Shown here piece by piece: positions 43,722 through 53,727 of a stretch of DNA of 64,000 bases (position 1 is its first letter; each line of letters begins with the position of its first letter). Source of the DNA: Halomonas sp. GT. Lineage in GTDB: Bacteria > Pseudomonadota > Gammaproteobacteria > Pseudomonadales > Halomonadaceae. The notes beneath the pieces were generated by a model. That model was not told where the DNA came from. It worked only from the letters and a program-made list of their open reading frames with translations, and did no database searches. Location of the stretch: assembly GCF_002082565.1 (NCBI RefSeq), contig NZ_CP020562.1, positions 3,596,001 through 3,660,000 of the forward strand, in the 5' to 3' direction. Both the position numbers and the translations under genes were made by a program.

Positions 43722-44750
43722 ATGAACAATACAGTTGAAACCACCGATCAACTGGAGGTGGTCAAGAAGCGTAAAAAGAAGATTCCTACCGAGGTGAGCA
43801 TCTTCTTAGTGTTGGTCGGCATCGCACTTCTTTTCGAGGTTCTGGGATGGGTCGTGCGCGGTGACTCCTTCTTGATGAATCCGCAACGCTTACTAATCAT
43901 GATTCTACAGATGTCGATTATCGGCATCATCGCCATCGGTGTTACCCAAGTGATTATCACCGGCGGCATCGATCTCTCATCGGGGTCAGTACTCGCCCTA
44001 ACGGCGATGGTAACCGCCAGTTTTGCTCAACAGTCAGACTATCTCCGCGCTGTCTACCCAGCACTCACCGATCTACCATGGATATTACCCTTATTGGCCG
44101 GGCTCTTGATCGGTGCATTGGCAGGCTTGATCAATGGCGCCTTAATAGCTTTTGCCATGATTCCCCCCTTCATCGCCACCTTGGGCATGATGGTGAGTGC
44201 ACGGGGTATGGCTCGCGCTTATACCGATGGCCAGCCGGTGAGCATGCTTACCGATCAATTCACTTGGATTGGCTCAGGGGCCAACCCTGTGATCATCTTC
44301 CTGGCGGTAGCAGTGCTCTTCCATATCGCGCTGAAGTACACCCGCTATGGCAAATACACTTACGCCATCGGTGCCAACCCTCAGGCAGCTCGCGTCTCTG
44401 GCATCAATGTTCGTCGGCACCTCATTATGGTCTATGCCATTGCTGGCCTACTGGCGGGCCTGGCCGGGGTTGTGGCATCTGCTCGTGCAGGTACAGGCCA
44501 AGCGGGTATGGGCCTAATGTACGAGCTAGATGCCATAGCCGCAGCAGTGATCGGAGGGACGAGTTTAGCGGGTGGTGTCGGGCGTATTGCAGGCACTGTG
44601 ATAGGTGCACTGATTCTTGGGGTAATGCTCAGTGGCTTCACCTTTTTGGGGGTCGATGCTTACTACCAGGACATCGTCAAGGGAGCCATCATCATTGCAG
44701 CCGTGGTCATCGATCAATATCGCCAACGCCGTCGCTTAAAAACCGCCTGA
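43722..44750 (+). CDS. Inositol-type ABC transporter permease
   Basis: A 342-residue permease of the RbsC/IatP type with about nine to ten membrane segments. The motifs GVTQVIITGGIDLSSGSVLA, NGALIAFAMIPPFIATLGMM, YAIGANPQAARVSGINVRR and LAGGVGRIAGTVIGALILG are standard for the BPD_transp_2 family. It is the membrane part of the importer started at 41163. After it lies a 133-bp gap to a porin gene. Confidence 0.9.
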   Translation: MNNTVETTDQLEVVKKRKKKIPTEVSIFLVLVGIALLFEVLGWVVRGDSFLMNPQRLLIMILQMSIIGIIAIGVTQVIITGGIDLSSGSVLALTAMVTASFAQQSDYLRAVYPALTDLPWILPLLAGLLIGALAGLINGALIAFAMIPPFIATLGMMVSARGMARAYTDGQPVSMLTDQFTWIGSGANPVIIFLAVAVLFHIALKYTRYGKYTYAIGANPQAARVSGINVRRHLIMVYAIAGLLAGLAGVVASARAGTGQAGMGLMYELDAIAAAVIGGTSLAGGVGRIAGTVIGALILGVMLSGFTFLGVDAYYQDIVKGAIIIAAVVIDQYRQRRRLKTA

Positions 44751-44883
44751 GAGCAGCCCACCATTGCATTTAAGGGGTATCAAAGATGCCCCATCTCATC
44801 CTTGCATCAGCGTTATTCAAGAACTTCAGCTCATTATTAGTGATAAACATAAAATACAACAACCATAAAAAGGAAAACTTAAC

Positions 44884-46047
44884 ATGCCTGTAGCCCAATA
44901 TAAAAAACTCTTGCTAATAGCGGCTATCTCAATGGGAATGACTACATCGACGATGGCAGCTGTAACTTATGAAGATGAGCGAGGCTCGCTAAGTTTTGGG
45001 GGCGATGTAGAGCTAGATATTAATGCCTATAACGAGCATGAAGGGGGCGTTTCTCTTTTTCGAAGCCAATTAGGTGAGCCCCTCGATCGCGATGATCGCT
45101 TCAATCAAGATGGGCGAATACTGTTAGATATTAGTGGTGAGCGCCATCACCAAGGAAACTTTGCACGGTTCAAGTTACAGCCGCTCTGGGGTACCAGTGG
45201 TAATGCAGGTTTGGATGACGCTTGGCTAGCGGTTGGTAGTGAGCGAGGAACCGAGATTAAAGTGGGTCGCTTCGAAGCCTTTGATTTATTCCCGCTGGGG
45301 CATGATATTTTTATTCAGTACAGCGGAACGACTTCGGATAGCCTCTACAGTGACGGCCAGAGCTATGTCTATCAGGCCCGTGAAGGGCGAGGGCGCGGTG
45401 ATTCAGGGCAGATTGTGCTCAGCCATCGTTTTGGTAATGACTTCTACGCTGAAGTCGCCACACTGATGGGCGATCGGTCGGGCCTTTTTGATGGCGATAC
45501 GTACCATGGCTACCGCATTGATGATGATACTAAGAGTGCCGCTATCGTTCGCCCGGTCATTGCTTGGCAGCCTGGCGACTGGTCATTTGCGCTGGGTATG
45601 GAGACCAATGTGGTCAGCGACTCGGTAGTTGACGAGCGGGGAGCCGATATTGGCGACCGTACGGGTTATGGTGCCACAGCCTCTTACAATGGAGGTGGTT
45701 TAATCGTCAATTTCAGTTTGGCCCATCTAGAGGCTCACGAAGAGAGCAATAGCTCCATTGGAGTAAATACCATCTGGAACAATATTGGTCTGGGATATAT
45801 TTATGCGCGCAACCAGATTGATAAGGTAAATCCCAACATCGACGTCGACCAAGACATGTTAACCCCCGCAGGGCGCAATGAGTCGAATACGGTTTATACG
45901 TCCTACCGCTTTGCCAATGTGCTGGGGTTGAATGACTTCGATACTTATATCGGGGCTTACTACAGCTACGTTGATCATGAGAATGATATGAATAGCAGCG
46001 ATACTGATCGCTACGGTGCTCGAATCCGCTTGAAATACTTCTTCTAA
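44884..46047 (+). CDS. Outer-membrane porin, likely for inositol or sugars
   Basis: A 387-residue protein with a signal peptide (about 1-25, TSTMAAVTYED), alternating-residue beta strands rich in aromatic and acidic residues throughout, and a C-terminal Phe (RLKYFF), the usual signal for barrel assembly. It has no plug or TonB box, so it is a passive channel. I do not recognise a closer family with certainty; carbohydrate-selective porins are nearest in feel. Its place directly after the ABC permease, before a strong terminator, suggests it lets the same substrate through the outer membrane. Confidence 0.75.
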   Translation: MPVAQYKKLLLIAAISMGMTTSTMAAVTYEDERGSLSFGGDVELDINAYNEHEGGVSLFRSQLGEPLDRDDRFNQDGRILLDISGERHHQGNFARFKLQPLWGTSGNAGLDDAWLAVGSERGTEIKVGRFEAFDLFPLGHDIFIQYSGTTSDSLYSDGQSYVYQAREGRGRGDSGQIVLSHRFGNDFYAEVATLMGDRSGLFDGDTYHGYRIDDDTKSAAIVRPVIAWQPGDWSFALGMETNVVSDSVVDERGADIGDRTGYGATASYNGGGLIVNFSLAHLEAHEESNSSIGVNTIWNNIGLGYIYARNQIDKVNPNIDVDQDMLTPAGRNESNTVYTSYRFANVLGLNDFDTYIGAYYSYVDHENDMNSSDTDRYGARIRLKYFF

Positions 46048-46079
46048 CCAGTTCGAACGTTCGCTCTGTTCTGATCTTC

Positions 46080-46103
46080 GCGCCCAGCTATTGGGCGCTT
46101 TTT
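46080..46103 (+). terminator. Rho-independent terminator after the porin gene
   Basis: GCGCCCA-GCTAT-TGGGCGC is a perfect seven-base-pair stem followed directly by five U. It closes the importer-porin transcription unit. Confidence 0.9.
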
Positions 46104-46178
46104 ACTTTTTACACTGATGATTGAATGGCTAATGGTTTACCTCACCATATAAAACTAAAAATTCCAAAATTAAGTATC

Positions 46179-46198
46179 TGTGGAATTTTAATTCCACA
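46179..46198. promoter_or_regulatory. Near-perfect 20-bp operator palindrome before iolB
   Basis: TGTGGAATTTTAATTCCACA has nine-base arms around a two-base centre and contains the core GGAA-TTTTAA-TTCC. It is the best instance of the island's shared palindrome and lies 112 bp upstream of iolB, between the porin terminator and iolB, so iolB has its own regulated promoter. Confidence 0.7.
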
Positions 46199-46309
46199 GG
46201 TATTAAACTCTTGAGTATTGTTACTAAGATCCGTGCCGGATGCTCTTTTGAGCAGTGTCATCCCGGCAACATCAAACGCAGTGGATTACCCTAAAAGAGG
46301 AGTGCAGGC

Positions 46310-47113
46310 ATGTCATCACTACTGGTACGCCCTACCGCCCCAGATGCCCAAGGCACCGTGATTGACGTTACCCCAGAATCCGCTGGCTGGACGCATGTTG
46401 GCTTTCGGGTGCATAAACTCGCCAAGGGCCAGCGCCTGGAGGCCAGCAGTGATAACCAGGAAGTCTGCTTGGTGCTGCTCACCGGGCAGGCCACAGTGAC
46501 CTGCGGCGAGCACCGCTTTGAAGACATCGGCAAACGCATGGATATCTTTGAGCAGATCCCTCCCTACGCGGTTTATCTGCCTGACCATGTTAGCTACGCG
46601 GTGGAAGCGACCACGGACTTAGAGCTAGCGGTGTGCGCTGCCCCTGGGCATGGCAATCACGCCCCAAGGCTGATTTCCCCCGACGACATCAAGCAGAGCA
46701 CCCGTGGCCAGGGCACTAATACCCGCCATGTTCACGATATTTTGCCGGAAACCGAGCCCGCCGATAGCCTGCTAGTGGTTGAGGTATTCACACCTGCGGG
46801 TAACTGGTCTAGCTACCCGCCACATAAACACGATGTGGATAACTTACCCCACGAATCATACCTGGAAGAGACCTACTACCACCGGATTAACCCTGAACAA
46901 GGGTTCGCATTTCAGCGGGTTTACACGGATGACCGAAGCCTTGATGAAACCATGGCGGTGGAAAATGGTTGCTGTGTGTTGGTTCCCAAAGGCTACCACC
47001 CTGTGGGCGCCTCTCATGGCTACTCGCTCTACTACTTAAATGTCATGGCGGGGCCTAAGCGGGTGTGGAAATTTCAAAACGACCCCGACCATGAGTGGTT
47101 AATGAACGCTTAA
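46310..47113 (+). CDS. iolB: 5-deoxy-glucuronate isomerase
   Basis: A 267-residue KduI/IolB-family cupin protein. The second half carries the metal site region: SSYPPHKHDVDNLPHESYLEETYYHRI (quoted in part as YPPHKHD and LEETYYHRI), and the end has KGYHPVGASHGYSLYYLNVMAGP (in part). It isomerises 5-deoxy-D-glucuronate to 5-dehydro-2-deoxy-D-gluconate, the substrate of IolC. It stands alone, far from the rest of the catabolic genes but on the far side of the transporter, with its own operator and terminator. Length is normal. Confidence 0.92.
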   Translation: MSSLLVRPTAPDAQGTVIDVTPESAGWTHVGFRVHKLAKGQRLEASSDNQEVCLVLLTGQATVTCGEHRFEDIGKRMDIFEQIPPYAVYLPDHVSYAVEATTDLELAVCAAPGHGNHAPRLISPDDIKQSTRGQGTNTRHVHDILPETEPADSLLVVEVFTPAGNWSSYPPHKHDVDNLPHESYLEETYYHRINPEQGFAFQRVYTDDRSLDETMAVENGCCVLVPKGYHPVGASHGYSLYYLNVMAGPKRVWKFQNDPDHEWLMNA

Positions 47114-47161
47114 CAGGGCAATACTTCGCCCGCTAACATTTAACCAATGCTATGATATTGC

Positions 47162-47185
47162 GCCCCGCCTGTGCGGGGCTTTTTT
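47162..47185 (+). terminator. Rho-independent terminator after iolB
   Basis: GCCCCGC-CTGT-GCGGGGC forms a seven-base-pair stem with a four-base loop, followed by six U. It ends the iolB transcript and, by place, the inositol island. Confidence 0.92.
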
Positions 47186-47219
47186 ATGTTGCCCGTTCCC
47201 CCTATTGATAGAGGTCCAC

Positions 47220-47963
47220 ATGCTCCCCGATTACTCTGTCATCGCGTGGGTGTTGATCGTATTTTCTGTTTACCTGACCGGCGTTTCAAAAGGCGGCTTT
47301 GCAGGCGGTTTTGGTACGCTTTCGGTACCGCTGATGGCACTGGCGATTAGCCCTACCCAAGCAGCAGGCTTGTTACTGCCCCTCTTGCTAGTCATGGATG
47401 TATTTGCGCTAAAAGCATGGTGGGGAAAGCAGGCAAACGCCGAGGTGTGGCGGTTTGTGCCGGGGTTAGTCATTGGCGTGACGGTTGGCACACTGCTGTT
47501 TGGAAGTTTAAGTGATGAAGGCGTGCGATTGGTGCTAGGCGTGATCTCTGTGGTGTTTGCGGTGTATATGTTGCTGAAGCCTGTCGCGAAGAAGCCGATT
47601 TCCACCCGCTGGGCGCTGCCTGCCGCCAGCGTTTGTGGGTTTACCAGCTTTATTGCCCATGCAGGTGCACCGCCGCTGAACATTTACTTGATGCCACGCA
47701 AACTCTCTAAAGAGACCTTTATAGCCACCTGCACGGTCATTTATGCGGTAGTGAATGTCATCAAGCTCGGCCCGTATATGTGGCTTGGCGAAGTCAACGT
47801 AACAAGCGCTTGGGCCTCGCTGCTGTTGGTACCGGTAGCCTGGATCGGCGTGCGCAACGGGCTGTGGCTGCAAAGCCGCGTCAACGAAGCACTGTTTTAC
47901 CGACTTGTGATTCTGGCCATGTTCTTGGTGGGAATCAACTTAGTTTGGCAAGCGGTAGGTTAG
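47220..47963 (+). CDS. TauE/SafE-family membrane exporter
   Basis: A 247-residue inner-membrane protein with about seven to eight membrane segments. The VYLTGVSKGGFAGGFGTLSVPLMAL opening (quoted for its SKGGFAGGFG core) is the usual TauE/SafE signature, with the second repeat at FTSFIAHAGAPPLNIYLMP. The family exports sulfite or sulfoacetate in sulfonate users, but many members have no known substrate. ATG 47220 follows GAGGTCCAC; an in-frame TTG at 47205 is less likely. It ends 7 bp from the convergent EamA gene. Confidence 0.87.
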   Translation: MLPDYSVIAWVLIVFSVYLTGVSKGGFAGGFGTLSVPLMALAISPTQAAGLLLPLLLVMDVFALKAWWGKQANAEVWRFVPGLVIGVTVGTLLFGSLSDEGVRLVLGVISVVFAVYMLLKPVAKKPISTRWALPAASVCGFTSFIAHAGAPPLNIYLMPRKLSKETFIATCTVIYAVVNVIKLGPYMWLGEVNVTSAWASLLLVPVAWIGVRNGLWLQSRVNEALFYRLVILAMFLVGINLVWQAVG

Positions 47964-47970
47964 TGCGTGC

Positions 47971-48864
47971 TTACAGTGCTACCAGCAGAAGCCCACTCAA
48001 CATGATCAGTGTGCCAGCGGCTTTTGCCGTAGAAGCGGGCTCTTTTAGCCACAGCACGCCCATTAATACACCTACAGGAATGGAGAGCTGGCGTAGCGCC
48101 ACGACGTAACTCACTTCGTCGGTTAGTGCGAGGGCCATTAGTACCAAGCCATAAGTGCAGGTCATCATCAGCCCTGTGACGACCAGCATCACTAGCCCTT
48201 GCTGGCGGATGGCGGGCAACCGGCGACGTTCCGTGGGTAGCAGCATCAGCAGCGGAATCGCCCAGGTTAAGGTCATCAATGCCTGTAGCACCATAAACAC
48301 CGCGCCTGCGGTTAAACTGCTATGGCCTACTATCTGCATCAACGCCAATGCCTGCTTATCTATCAGCGAATAGCCCACGGTGCCAGCTGCTGCCAATAGT
48401 GCAAACCCCATGGCTGGTGTTAAATAGGTAGCTAGCCTACGCGCCTCTGGGTGGCTTAGCGGCAGGCAGAGCGCCCCCGCCACCACCAAGGCCATGCCAA
48501 TGCCATCCCCCACATCCAGCGCGCGGTTACCGAGCAGCGCAATGGATACGAGCGGTACAAGCACCACCGGCAGCGCCCGTGCGATGGGATAAAGAACGCT
48601 GACCTCCCCACGCGCATAAGCCCAGGCTAAGCCACCCATATAGAGCATTTGGCACAATCCAGAAAGCGCCAACCATCCCCAGAATGTGTTGGGTAGCGCC
48701 GCCAACGATGGCCCAAGCCACACCAACGGCAACAACAGCACACCGCCAGCCCCGTAAGCCAAGGCAAAAAAAGCCAGCGACGGTGCATTACGCTTACCCA
48801 ACACGTTCCACCCAGCATGCATACACACCGAAAACAGCACTAACGCTAAGGCGGCTGGGCTCAA
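47971..48864 (-). CDS. EamA-family transporter at the end of the phosphonate operon
   Basis: A 297-residue protein with about ten membrane segments in two EamA halves. Its start overlaps the phnX stop by 4 bp, so it is translated with the 2-AEP genes. This coupling suggests a link with that pathway, for instance export of a by-product or uptake of a related amine, but the substrate is not known. It is not close in sequence to the EamA gene at 322. Confidence 0.83.
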   Translation of the reverse strand: MSPAALALVLFSVCMHAGWNVLGKRNAPSLAFFALAYGAGGVLLLPLVWLGPSLAALPNTFWGWLALSGLCQMLYMGGLAWAYARGEVSVLYPIARALPVVLVPLVSIALLGNRALDVGDGIGMALVVAGALCLPLSHPEARRLATYLTPAMGFALLAAAGTVGYSLIDKQALALMQIVGHSSLTAGAVFMVLQALMTLTWAIPLLMLLPTERRRLPAIRQQGLVMLVVTGLMMTCTYGLVLMALALTDEVSYVVALRQLSIPVGVLMGVLWLKEPASTAKAAGTLIMLSGLLLVAL

Positions 48865-49679
48865 GGCCGCTCTCCTCGCTGTAATCGGGCATTAATGGCA
48901 TCCACAACGCTTGGCAGTTCGGCGATGGTGGCAATGCTGTAGTGTGGTTTTGAGGGGGCAAATTGAGCGGCTACGCGCTCGTGGGCTGCACGGCGTTCGC
49001 TATCGCTCAGTACTTGATACTGATCATAACGAAGCCCCAAGGCATTGCCTGAACAGGTGAGGGCGACCGTCCACATTCCAGCACGGCGCCCTTCTAGAAT
49101 GCCGGGTGTGGTGTCATCTACTTTGATGCAGGCAGCGACATCGCTAATACCTAAGGCAATCACATTGGCTAGCGCCTGGGCGGGGTGCGGTCGGCCATTG
49201 GGCACCTCATCGGTGGCTACCACGTGATCCACCTTCAGACCATTATCGACGGCTAGCGCCACCACCTTTTCCATCACCACGGCTGGATAGCCAGAGCAGG
49301 AACCTATTTTCAGCCCCTGCCCTCGCAACCAAGTGAGCGTATCAAGCGCCCCAGGAATCACCGCCGAGTGATCGGCAATTTTGGCGATCTGCAGTGGCAT
49401 AAAGCGTTCATAAAGCGCCGTCACATCGGCATCAGTCGGCAGGTGGCCAACTGCCAGGAGAAAGCGCTCGGCTATCTCAGCCTGATTGCACAGCGTGCGG
49501 ATATGATCCCATTTACCCATGCCCATCGGGCCGCGGGCTTCTTCTAGGCTGATCGCTATACCCAGTTCGGCAAAGGCTTCGACAAATATCTGCGTCGGTG
49601 CGAAGGAGCCAAAATCGACCAGCGTGCCCGCCCAGTCACAAATCACTGCCTGAAGGCATTGAGGAGATTGATAGTGCAT
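48861..49679 (-). CDS. phnX: Phosphonoacetaldehyde hydrolase (phosphonatase)
   Basis: A 272-residue HAD-superfamily enzyme. The nucleophile motif is [14 protein letters not shown] (near residue 14), the cap domain carries the Schiff-base Lys in [11 protein letters not shown] (near residue 54), and later motifs [11 protein letters not shown] and [11 protein letters not shown] complete the HAD core. It splits phosphonoacetaldehyde to acetaldehyde and phosphate. Its start overlaps the phnW stop, so the two act in sequence: PhnW makes the aldehyde that PhnX cleaves. Confidence 0.93.
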   Translation of the reverse strand: MHYQSPQCLQAVICDWAGTLVDFGSFAPTQIFVEAFAELGIAISLEEARGPMGMGKWDHIRTLCNQAEIAERFLLAVGHLPTDADVTALYERFMPLQIAKIADHSAVIPGALDTLTWLRGQGLKIGSCSGYPAVVMEKVVALAVDNGLKVDHVVATDEVPNGRPHPAQALANVIALGISDVAACIKVDDTTPGILEGRRAGMWTVALTCSGNALGLRYDQYQVLSDSERRAAHERVAAQFAPSKPHYSIATIAELPSVVDAINARLQRGERP

Positions 49680-50815
49680 CAGGCACTCCTTGATTCAGTG
49701 AAGAGAGAAACACCCATATTCGTTAGGGTGTCTTGAATAACGCTGAGTAATTGTTCAATCACCGCCGCATCCAATTGGCCAATGCAGCCGATGCGAAAGC
49801 TTTCAACGTCGGTTAATTTGCCCGGGTAGATCAAAAAGCCACGAGCCTTCAGCGCCGCATAGAACGTCTTAAATTCAAACGCAGGGTCGGTAGGGCTCAA
49901 AAAGGTGGTGATGATCGGCGATAACCATTTATCTTCTAAAAGCGTGCTGAAGCCTAACGCTCGCATGCCTTTTACCAGCATATCACGATTGTGGGTATAA
50001 CGTGCGCAGCGCCCCGGTACGCCGCCCTCTTCCCGGTGCTGAGCAAGCGCCGCTTGGAAGGCCACCACCGTATGCGTGGGCGGGGTAAAGCGCCACTGGC
50101 CAGTGCGTTCCATGTAGTCCCACTGGGCGTGTAAATCCAGGCTCAGCGAGTGGGCACACCCCTTACCAGCAGCAAGTAGCGTCTGGCGAATGATCACAAA
50201 ACCAAAGCCCGGTACGCCTTCGATGCACTTATTGGCTGATGAAATCAGCACATCAATAGGCGTTTTTGTCAGACTGATCGGTATGCCTCCAAACGAGCTC
50301 ATGGCGTCCACGATCAGCGTTTTCCCGTGGGCACGCACCACCTCAGCGATGGCTTCTAGCGGGTTCAAAATGCCAGAGCTGGTTTCGCAGTGAACTAGAA
50401 ACACCGCGGTAATGTCAGCATCTTGCTGTAGCAGTTCCTCCACTTCGTCGGGGTGCGGCGGTAAGTAGTCCCCTTTGTCCAACGTCACATAACGGCGGCC
50501 CATCATATCGAGCAGTTGAGCAGCCCGCTTGCCGTAAGCGCCATTCATTAACACCAACACCTTGCCGTTGGGGTTGGTTGCGCAGGCCAGCGCACTTTCA
50601 ACGGCGAACGTGCCGCTGCCTTGCATCGGCACGCAGGCATAGGCGTCGCTTGCCGCCTCGGCCATGGCAAGCAGTTGCGCACGCACGTCCGCAGTCACAC
50701 GGTTAAAGTCGTCATCCCAGGAGCCCCAGTCACGCAACATGGCTGCTTTGGTCGCGTGGGAGGTGGTTAGTGGCCCTGGGGTTAAGAGGTAAGGCACTTG
50801 TGAATGATTCATCAT
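49679..50815 (-). CDS. phnW: 2-aminoethylphosphonate:pyruvate transaminase
   Basis: A 378-residue class V aminotransferase. Family segments are [40 protein letters not shown], the PLP-Asp region [11 protein letters not shown], and the PLP-Lys in [17 protein letters not shown] (near residue 195). It transfers the amino group of 2-AEP to pyruvate, giving phosphonoacetaldehyde and alanine. A GTNTANAC-type palindrome sits 3 bp upstream of its ATG. Two adjacent ATG codons (50815, 50812) are possible starts. Confidence 0.93.
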   Translation of the reverse strand: MMNHSQVPYLLTPGPLTTSHATKAAMLRDWGSWDDDFNRVTADVRAQLLAMAEAASDAYACVPMQGSGTFAVESALACATNPNGKVLVLMNGAYGKRAAQLLDMMGRRYVTLDKGDYLPPHPDEVEELLQQDADITAVFLVHCETSSGILNPLEAIAEVVRAHGKTLIVDAMSSFGGIPISLTKTPIDVLISSANKCIEGVPGFGFVIIRQTLLAAGKGCAHSLSLDLHAQWDYMERTGQWRFTPPTHTVVAFQAALAQHREEGGVPGRCARYTHNRDMLVKGMRALGFSTLLEDKWLSPIITTFLSPTDPAFEFKTFYAALKARGFLIYPGKLTDVESFRIGCIGQLDAAVIEQLLSVIQDTLTNMGVSLFTESRSA

Positions 50816-50817
50816 TT

Positions 50818-50829
50818 TGGTCTATACCA
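50818..50829. promoter_or_regulatory. Candidate PhnR operator before phnW
   Basis: TGGTCTATACCA is a near-palindrome containing GT-N-TA-N-AC, the core known for HutC-type GntR regulators. It is the reverse complement of the site at 54796-54807 before the binding-protein gene. Confidence 0.65.
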
Positions 50830-50868
50830 GATTATAAGCACACATTGGCCGCTGGCGTAGCGGGCTGT

Positions 50869-52563
50869 TTAGCCCGCCTGGCGCCAACGCTGAGCGTTGT
50901 TTAAGAGAACGTGGGTAAGCGCAGTGTGGAGCAGTTTAACCACCAGCGAGGTCAGGAAAATCAGCACAGCCATGGCCGCGGCGCTAGCAAAATAGCCCGC
51001 CTCATCCAGATGCAGCACCGCCACTGAAGCAAGCCGCGTATCGCTGTTATAGAGGAACACCACCGCAGACACTGTCGTCATCGCATTGACGAACAGGTAG
51101 ACAGAAATATCCAGCACGGCAGGTAGAGATACCGGCAATGTCACGCGGCTAAATGTGGTCCAGAACGGTACTTTTAACGAGGCCCCCACGGCTTCAAACT
51201 CCGGATCGAGCTGTTTCAGCGCGGTGACAGAAGTAAGGTGACACACCGTATAAAAATGCACTAGCGTGTTGAGAACCAGAATCGCCATAGTCCCGTAAAG
51301 CCAGTTAAGGGGGTTACCTGCCTGGTTGAAAAAGAAGATATAAGCCAGGCCCAGCACCATACCCGGCACCGCCATGGGGAGCATGGCCATAAAATGCAGG
51401 CCTTGGCGCAGTGGGCGATAGCCTTCACTTTTTTCAATCAGCCACGCATTAAAGAAAATAACCAGTGTACCCACTAACGCGACGCTAAATGCCAGTTTGA
51501 GGGAGTTAAACCAAGCACCCCAGCCACCGCCTGCTAAGCCTTGGAAGGTGTAATGCTGCAGTGTGAACGACAGGTTATAAGGCCAAAACTGTATGAGCGA
51601 GGCATACACCGCGGTACCAATGACCAGCAGAATAACGCCCGCGACCGAATAACACAGCAGCGCAAACGTCCAGTCTCTCAGCGGGTTAGGCGTTGGTCGC
51701 CATGGCACTGCTCGGGCCGAAAGCTGAGCCACTTGGCGTTTCTGTATCCAACGGTCGACGATAAACGATAGCACTGCAGGCATCAGTAGAATAACGCTAA
51801 CCACCGCGCCCATTTGGAAGTTCTGCTGCCCCACCACTTGGCGATACACATCGGTGGCGAGCACGCTGAATTGGCCGCCAATAATTTTCGGCACACCAAA
51901 GTCGGTAATGGCCAGCGTAAAGACCACGAACAGGCATGAAATCAGCCCGTAGCGCACCCCGGGCAGCGTAATCGTCAAAAACGTACGCCACTTCGGCGTG
52001 CCCAGTGCTTCTGCTGCTTCATAGAGGCGTGCATCGCTATTGGTCAGCGCAGTGGTTAGCAGCATGAGCGCATGGGGGAAAATCCAGAAACTCATGCCCA
52101 TCACAATGCCAATCGGCCCATAAATCGAATGTCCAGCCAGCACGTCGTTCAGAAACCCCTGGTTACCAAACAGATACACCAAGCTAATGGCGGGTAGCAA
52201 CGAAGGCGCCAAAATGGGCAAAATCGCCAACATTCGAAAGAGCCGCTTACCTGGCATACAGGTACGGGTAATGCCGTAGGCGCATAAAAAGGCGAGCCCA
52301 GCGACGACCACCGTCGTGGTGAACGCAACGCGCAATGAATTGGCAATCGAATTGACCAGCGCTGGCGTTTGAAAATACTGCACAAAGTTAGCTAGCCCAA
52401 TAAAGTCGCCACTGCGGTCTTGCAGGCTTTTTACCAACATCGCAAATAGCGGAAACAGCAGGCCGAACACTAGCAGCGCCACGCCCGCTAGCAGCACGAT
52501 CAGGCGTATCAATGCTTCCAGCGAAGGCGTTGATGCAGGCGCTGAAAATATATTCGCCTTCAT
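50869..52563 (-). CDS. 2-AEP ABC transporter permease, two-domain fused form
   Basis: A 564-residue protein with about twelve membrane segments and two BPD_transp_1 modules; each half ends in the EAA-type loop that contacts the ATPase (EAAEALGTPKWRTFLTITLP near residue 185, and EAVGASLKVPFWTTFSRVTLP near 455). It is a fused dimer as in the FbpB/PhnU2 type. With the ATPase and binding protein upstream it imports 2-aminoethylphosphonate. Its start overlaps the ATPase stop by 4 bp. Confidence 0.88.
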   Translation of the reverse strand: MKANIFSAPASTPSLEALIRLIVLLAGVALLVFGLLFPLFAMLVKSLQDRSGDFIGLANFVQYFQTPALVNSIANSLRVAFTTTVVVAGLAFLCAYGITRTCMPGKRLFRMLAILPILAPSLLPAISLVYLFGNQGFLNDVLAGHSIYGPIGIVMGMSFWIFPHALMLLTTALTNSDARLYEAAEALGTPKWRTFLTITLPGVRYGLISCLFVVFTLAITDFGVPKIIGGQFSVLATDVYRQVVGQQNFQMGAVVSVILLMPAVLSFIVDRWIQKRQVAQLSARAVPWRPTPNPLRDWTFALLCYSVAGVILLVIGTAVYASLIQFWPYNLSFTLQHYTFQGLAGGGWGAWFNSLKLAFSVALVGTLVIFFNAWLIEKSEGYRPLRQGLHFMAMLPMAVPGMVLGLAYIFFFNQAGNPLNWLYGTMAILVLNTLVHFYTVCHLTSVTALKQLDPEFEAVGASLKVPFWTTFSRVTLPVSLPAVLDISVYLFVNAMTTVSAVVFLYNSDTRLASVAVLHLDEAGYFASAAAMAVLIFLTSLVVKLLHTALTHVLLNNAQRWRQAG

Positions 52564-53684
52564 GACTGGTTGCTCCCTGCCGGATATAAACGGGCAGCAT
52601 CGGCAGGCAAATGGATACCCAAGGTTTGCCCTAGCCGTAATCCTAGCGTGGCGCTATCACGGCTGGGAACATCAGCCAGTAACCATTGCTCGGTACTGTT
52701 AAGTCGCAGTGATACCCGCTGAAACGCACCCAAAAACTCAATACCTATGACATCACCCCTCAGCCCAGTGGTGCTGGCACTAAGCGCGACTGCTTCGGGG
52801 CGAATGGCTAGTTGAGCTGCTTGGTCTTTCGCGTAAGTATGCGGCAAACAAGGGCATGAAATAGTGCCTAGCAGCGCGTGGTTATTCGCCTGGGCGGTCA
52901 CCTCTAGAAAATTCATGGTGCCGATAAATGACGCCACAAAAGCGCTGGCGGGCTGGTGGTAAATCTCGGCAGGCGTACCCACTTGTTCGATCACCCCGTG
53001 ATTCATCACCACGATACGATCAGCCATGGTGAGCGCTTCTTCTTGATCGTGGGTCACCATAATGGTGGTCACGCCAAGGCGCGCCTGTAGGGCTTTGATC
53101 TGATGTCGCAAATGGCCGCGCACCCTCGCATCCAGCGCGGAGAGGGGTTCATCCAGCAGTAACAAGCCGGGTTCAGTCGCCAGCGCTCGTGCCAACGCAA
53201 CCCGCTGCTGCTGCCCGCCAGAAAGCGCGGCAGGATACTTATGTTCGCTACCGCTAAGATCCACCAGTGCAAGCAACTCCGCCACGCGGGCATCAATCGT
53301 CGCTCGATCACTGCGACGGTTGCGTAACCCGTAGGCAACGTTATCGAACACGGTCAGATTGGGAAACAGCGCATAAGATTGGAACACGATGCCAAAATCC
53401 CGCGCCTGCGGGGGCAGTGTGGAAATATCTTTGCCACGCTGAATTAAGCTACCTGCTGTTTGCTGAGCTAGGCCTGCAATAGTGCGCAACAGGGTTGTTT
53501 TGCCACAGCCAGAAGGCCCTAAAAAGCATACAAACTCGCCTTCCTGTATCTGTAGCGCAATATTGTCCAGAGCGGTAAAGCTACCGAAGCGCTTGGTGAC
53601 GCCATCGATGCTTAGGTGCGCAGAGGGTAAGTGGGGTTTCGCCGCCGAGTGAGCCGTCAGCGGCGATGTCAGTGTGGTCTGCAT
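52560..53684 (-). CDS. 2-AEP ABC transporter ATP-binding protein
   Basis: A 374-residue ATPase: Walker A GPSGCGKTTLLRTI (near residue 65), signature LSGGQQQRVALARAL, Walker B LLLLDEPLSALDARVR, and a C-terminal TOBE-like domain (about 280-360). This is the PotA/FbpC build. ATG 53684 (MQTTLTSPL) has a GGAGATGTT ribosome binding site; a longer in-frame start would reach into the binding-protein gene. By place it serves 2-AEP import. Confidence 0.9.
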   Translation of the reverse strand: MQTTLTSPLTAHSAAKPHLPSAHLSIDGVTKRFGSFTALDNIALQIQEGEFVCFLGPSGCGKTTLLRTIAGLAQQTAGSLIQRGKDISTLPPQARDFGIVFQSYALFPNLTVFDNVAYGLRNRRSDRATIDARVAELLALVDLSGSEHKYPAALSGGQQQRVALARALATEPGLLLLDEPLSALDARVRGHLRHQIKALQARLGVTTIMVTHDQEEALTMADRIVVMNHGVIEQVGTPAEIYHQPASAFVASFIGTMNFLEVTAQANNHALLGTISCPCLPHTYAKDQAAQLAIRPEAVALSASTTGLRGDVIGIEFLGAFQRVSLRLNSTEQWLLADVPSRDSATLGLRLGQTLGIHLPADAARLYPAGSNQS

Positions 53685-53727
53685 AACATCTCCAAGCCCC
53701 GGCCATGGCCGGGGCAGCTGTTCGTGC

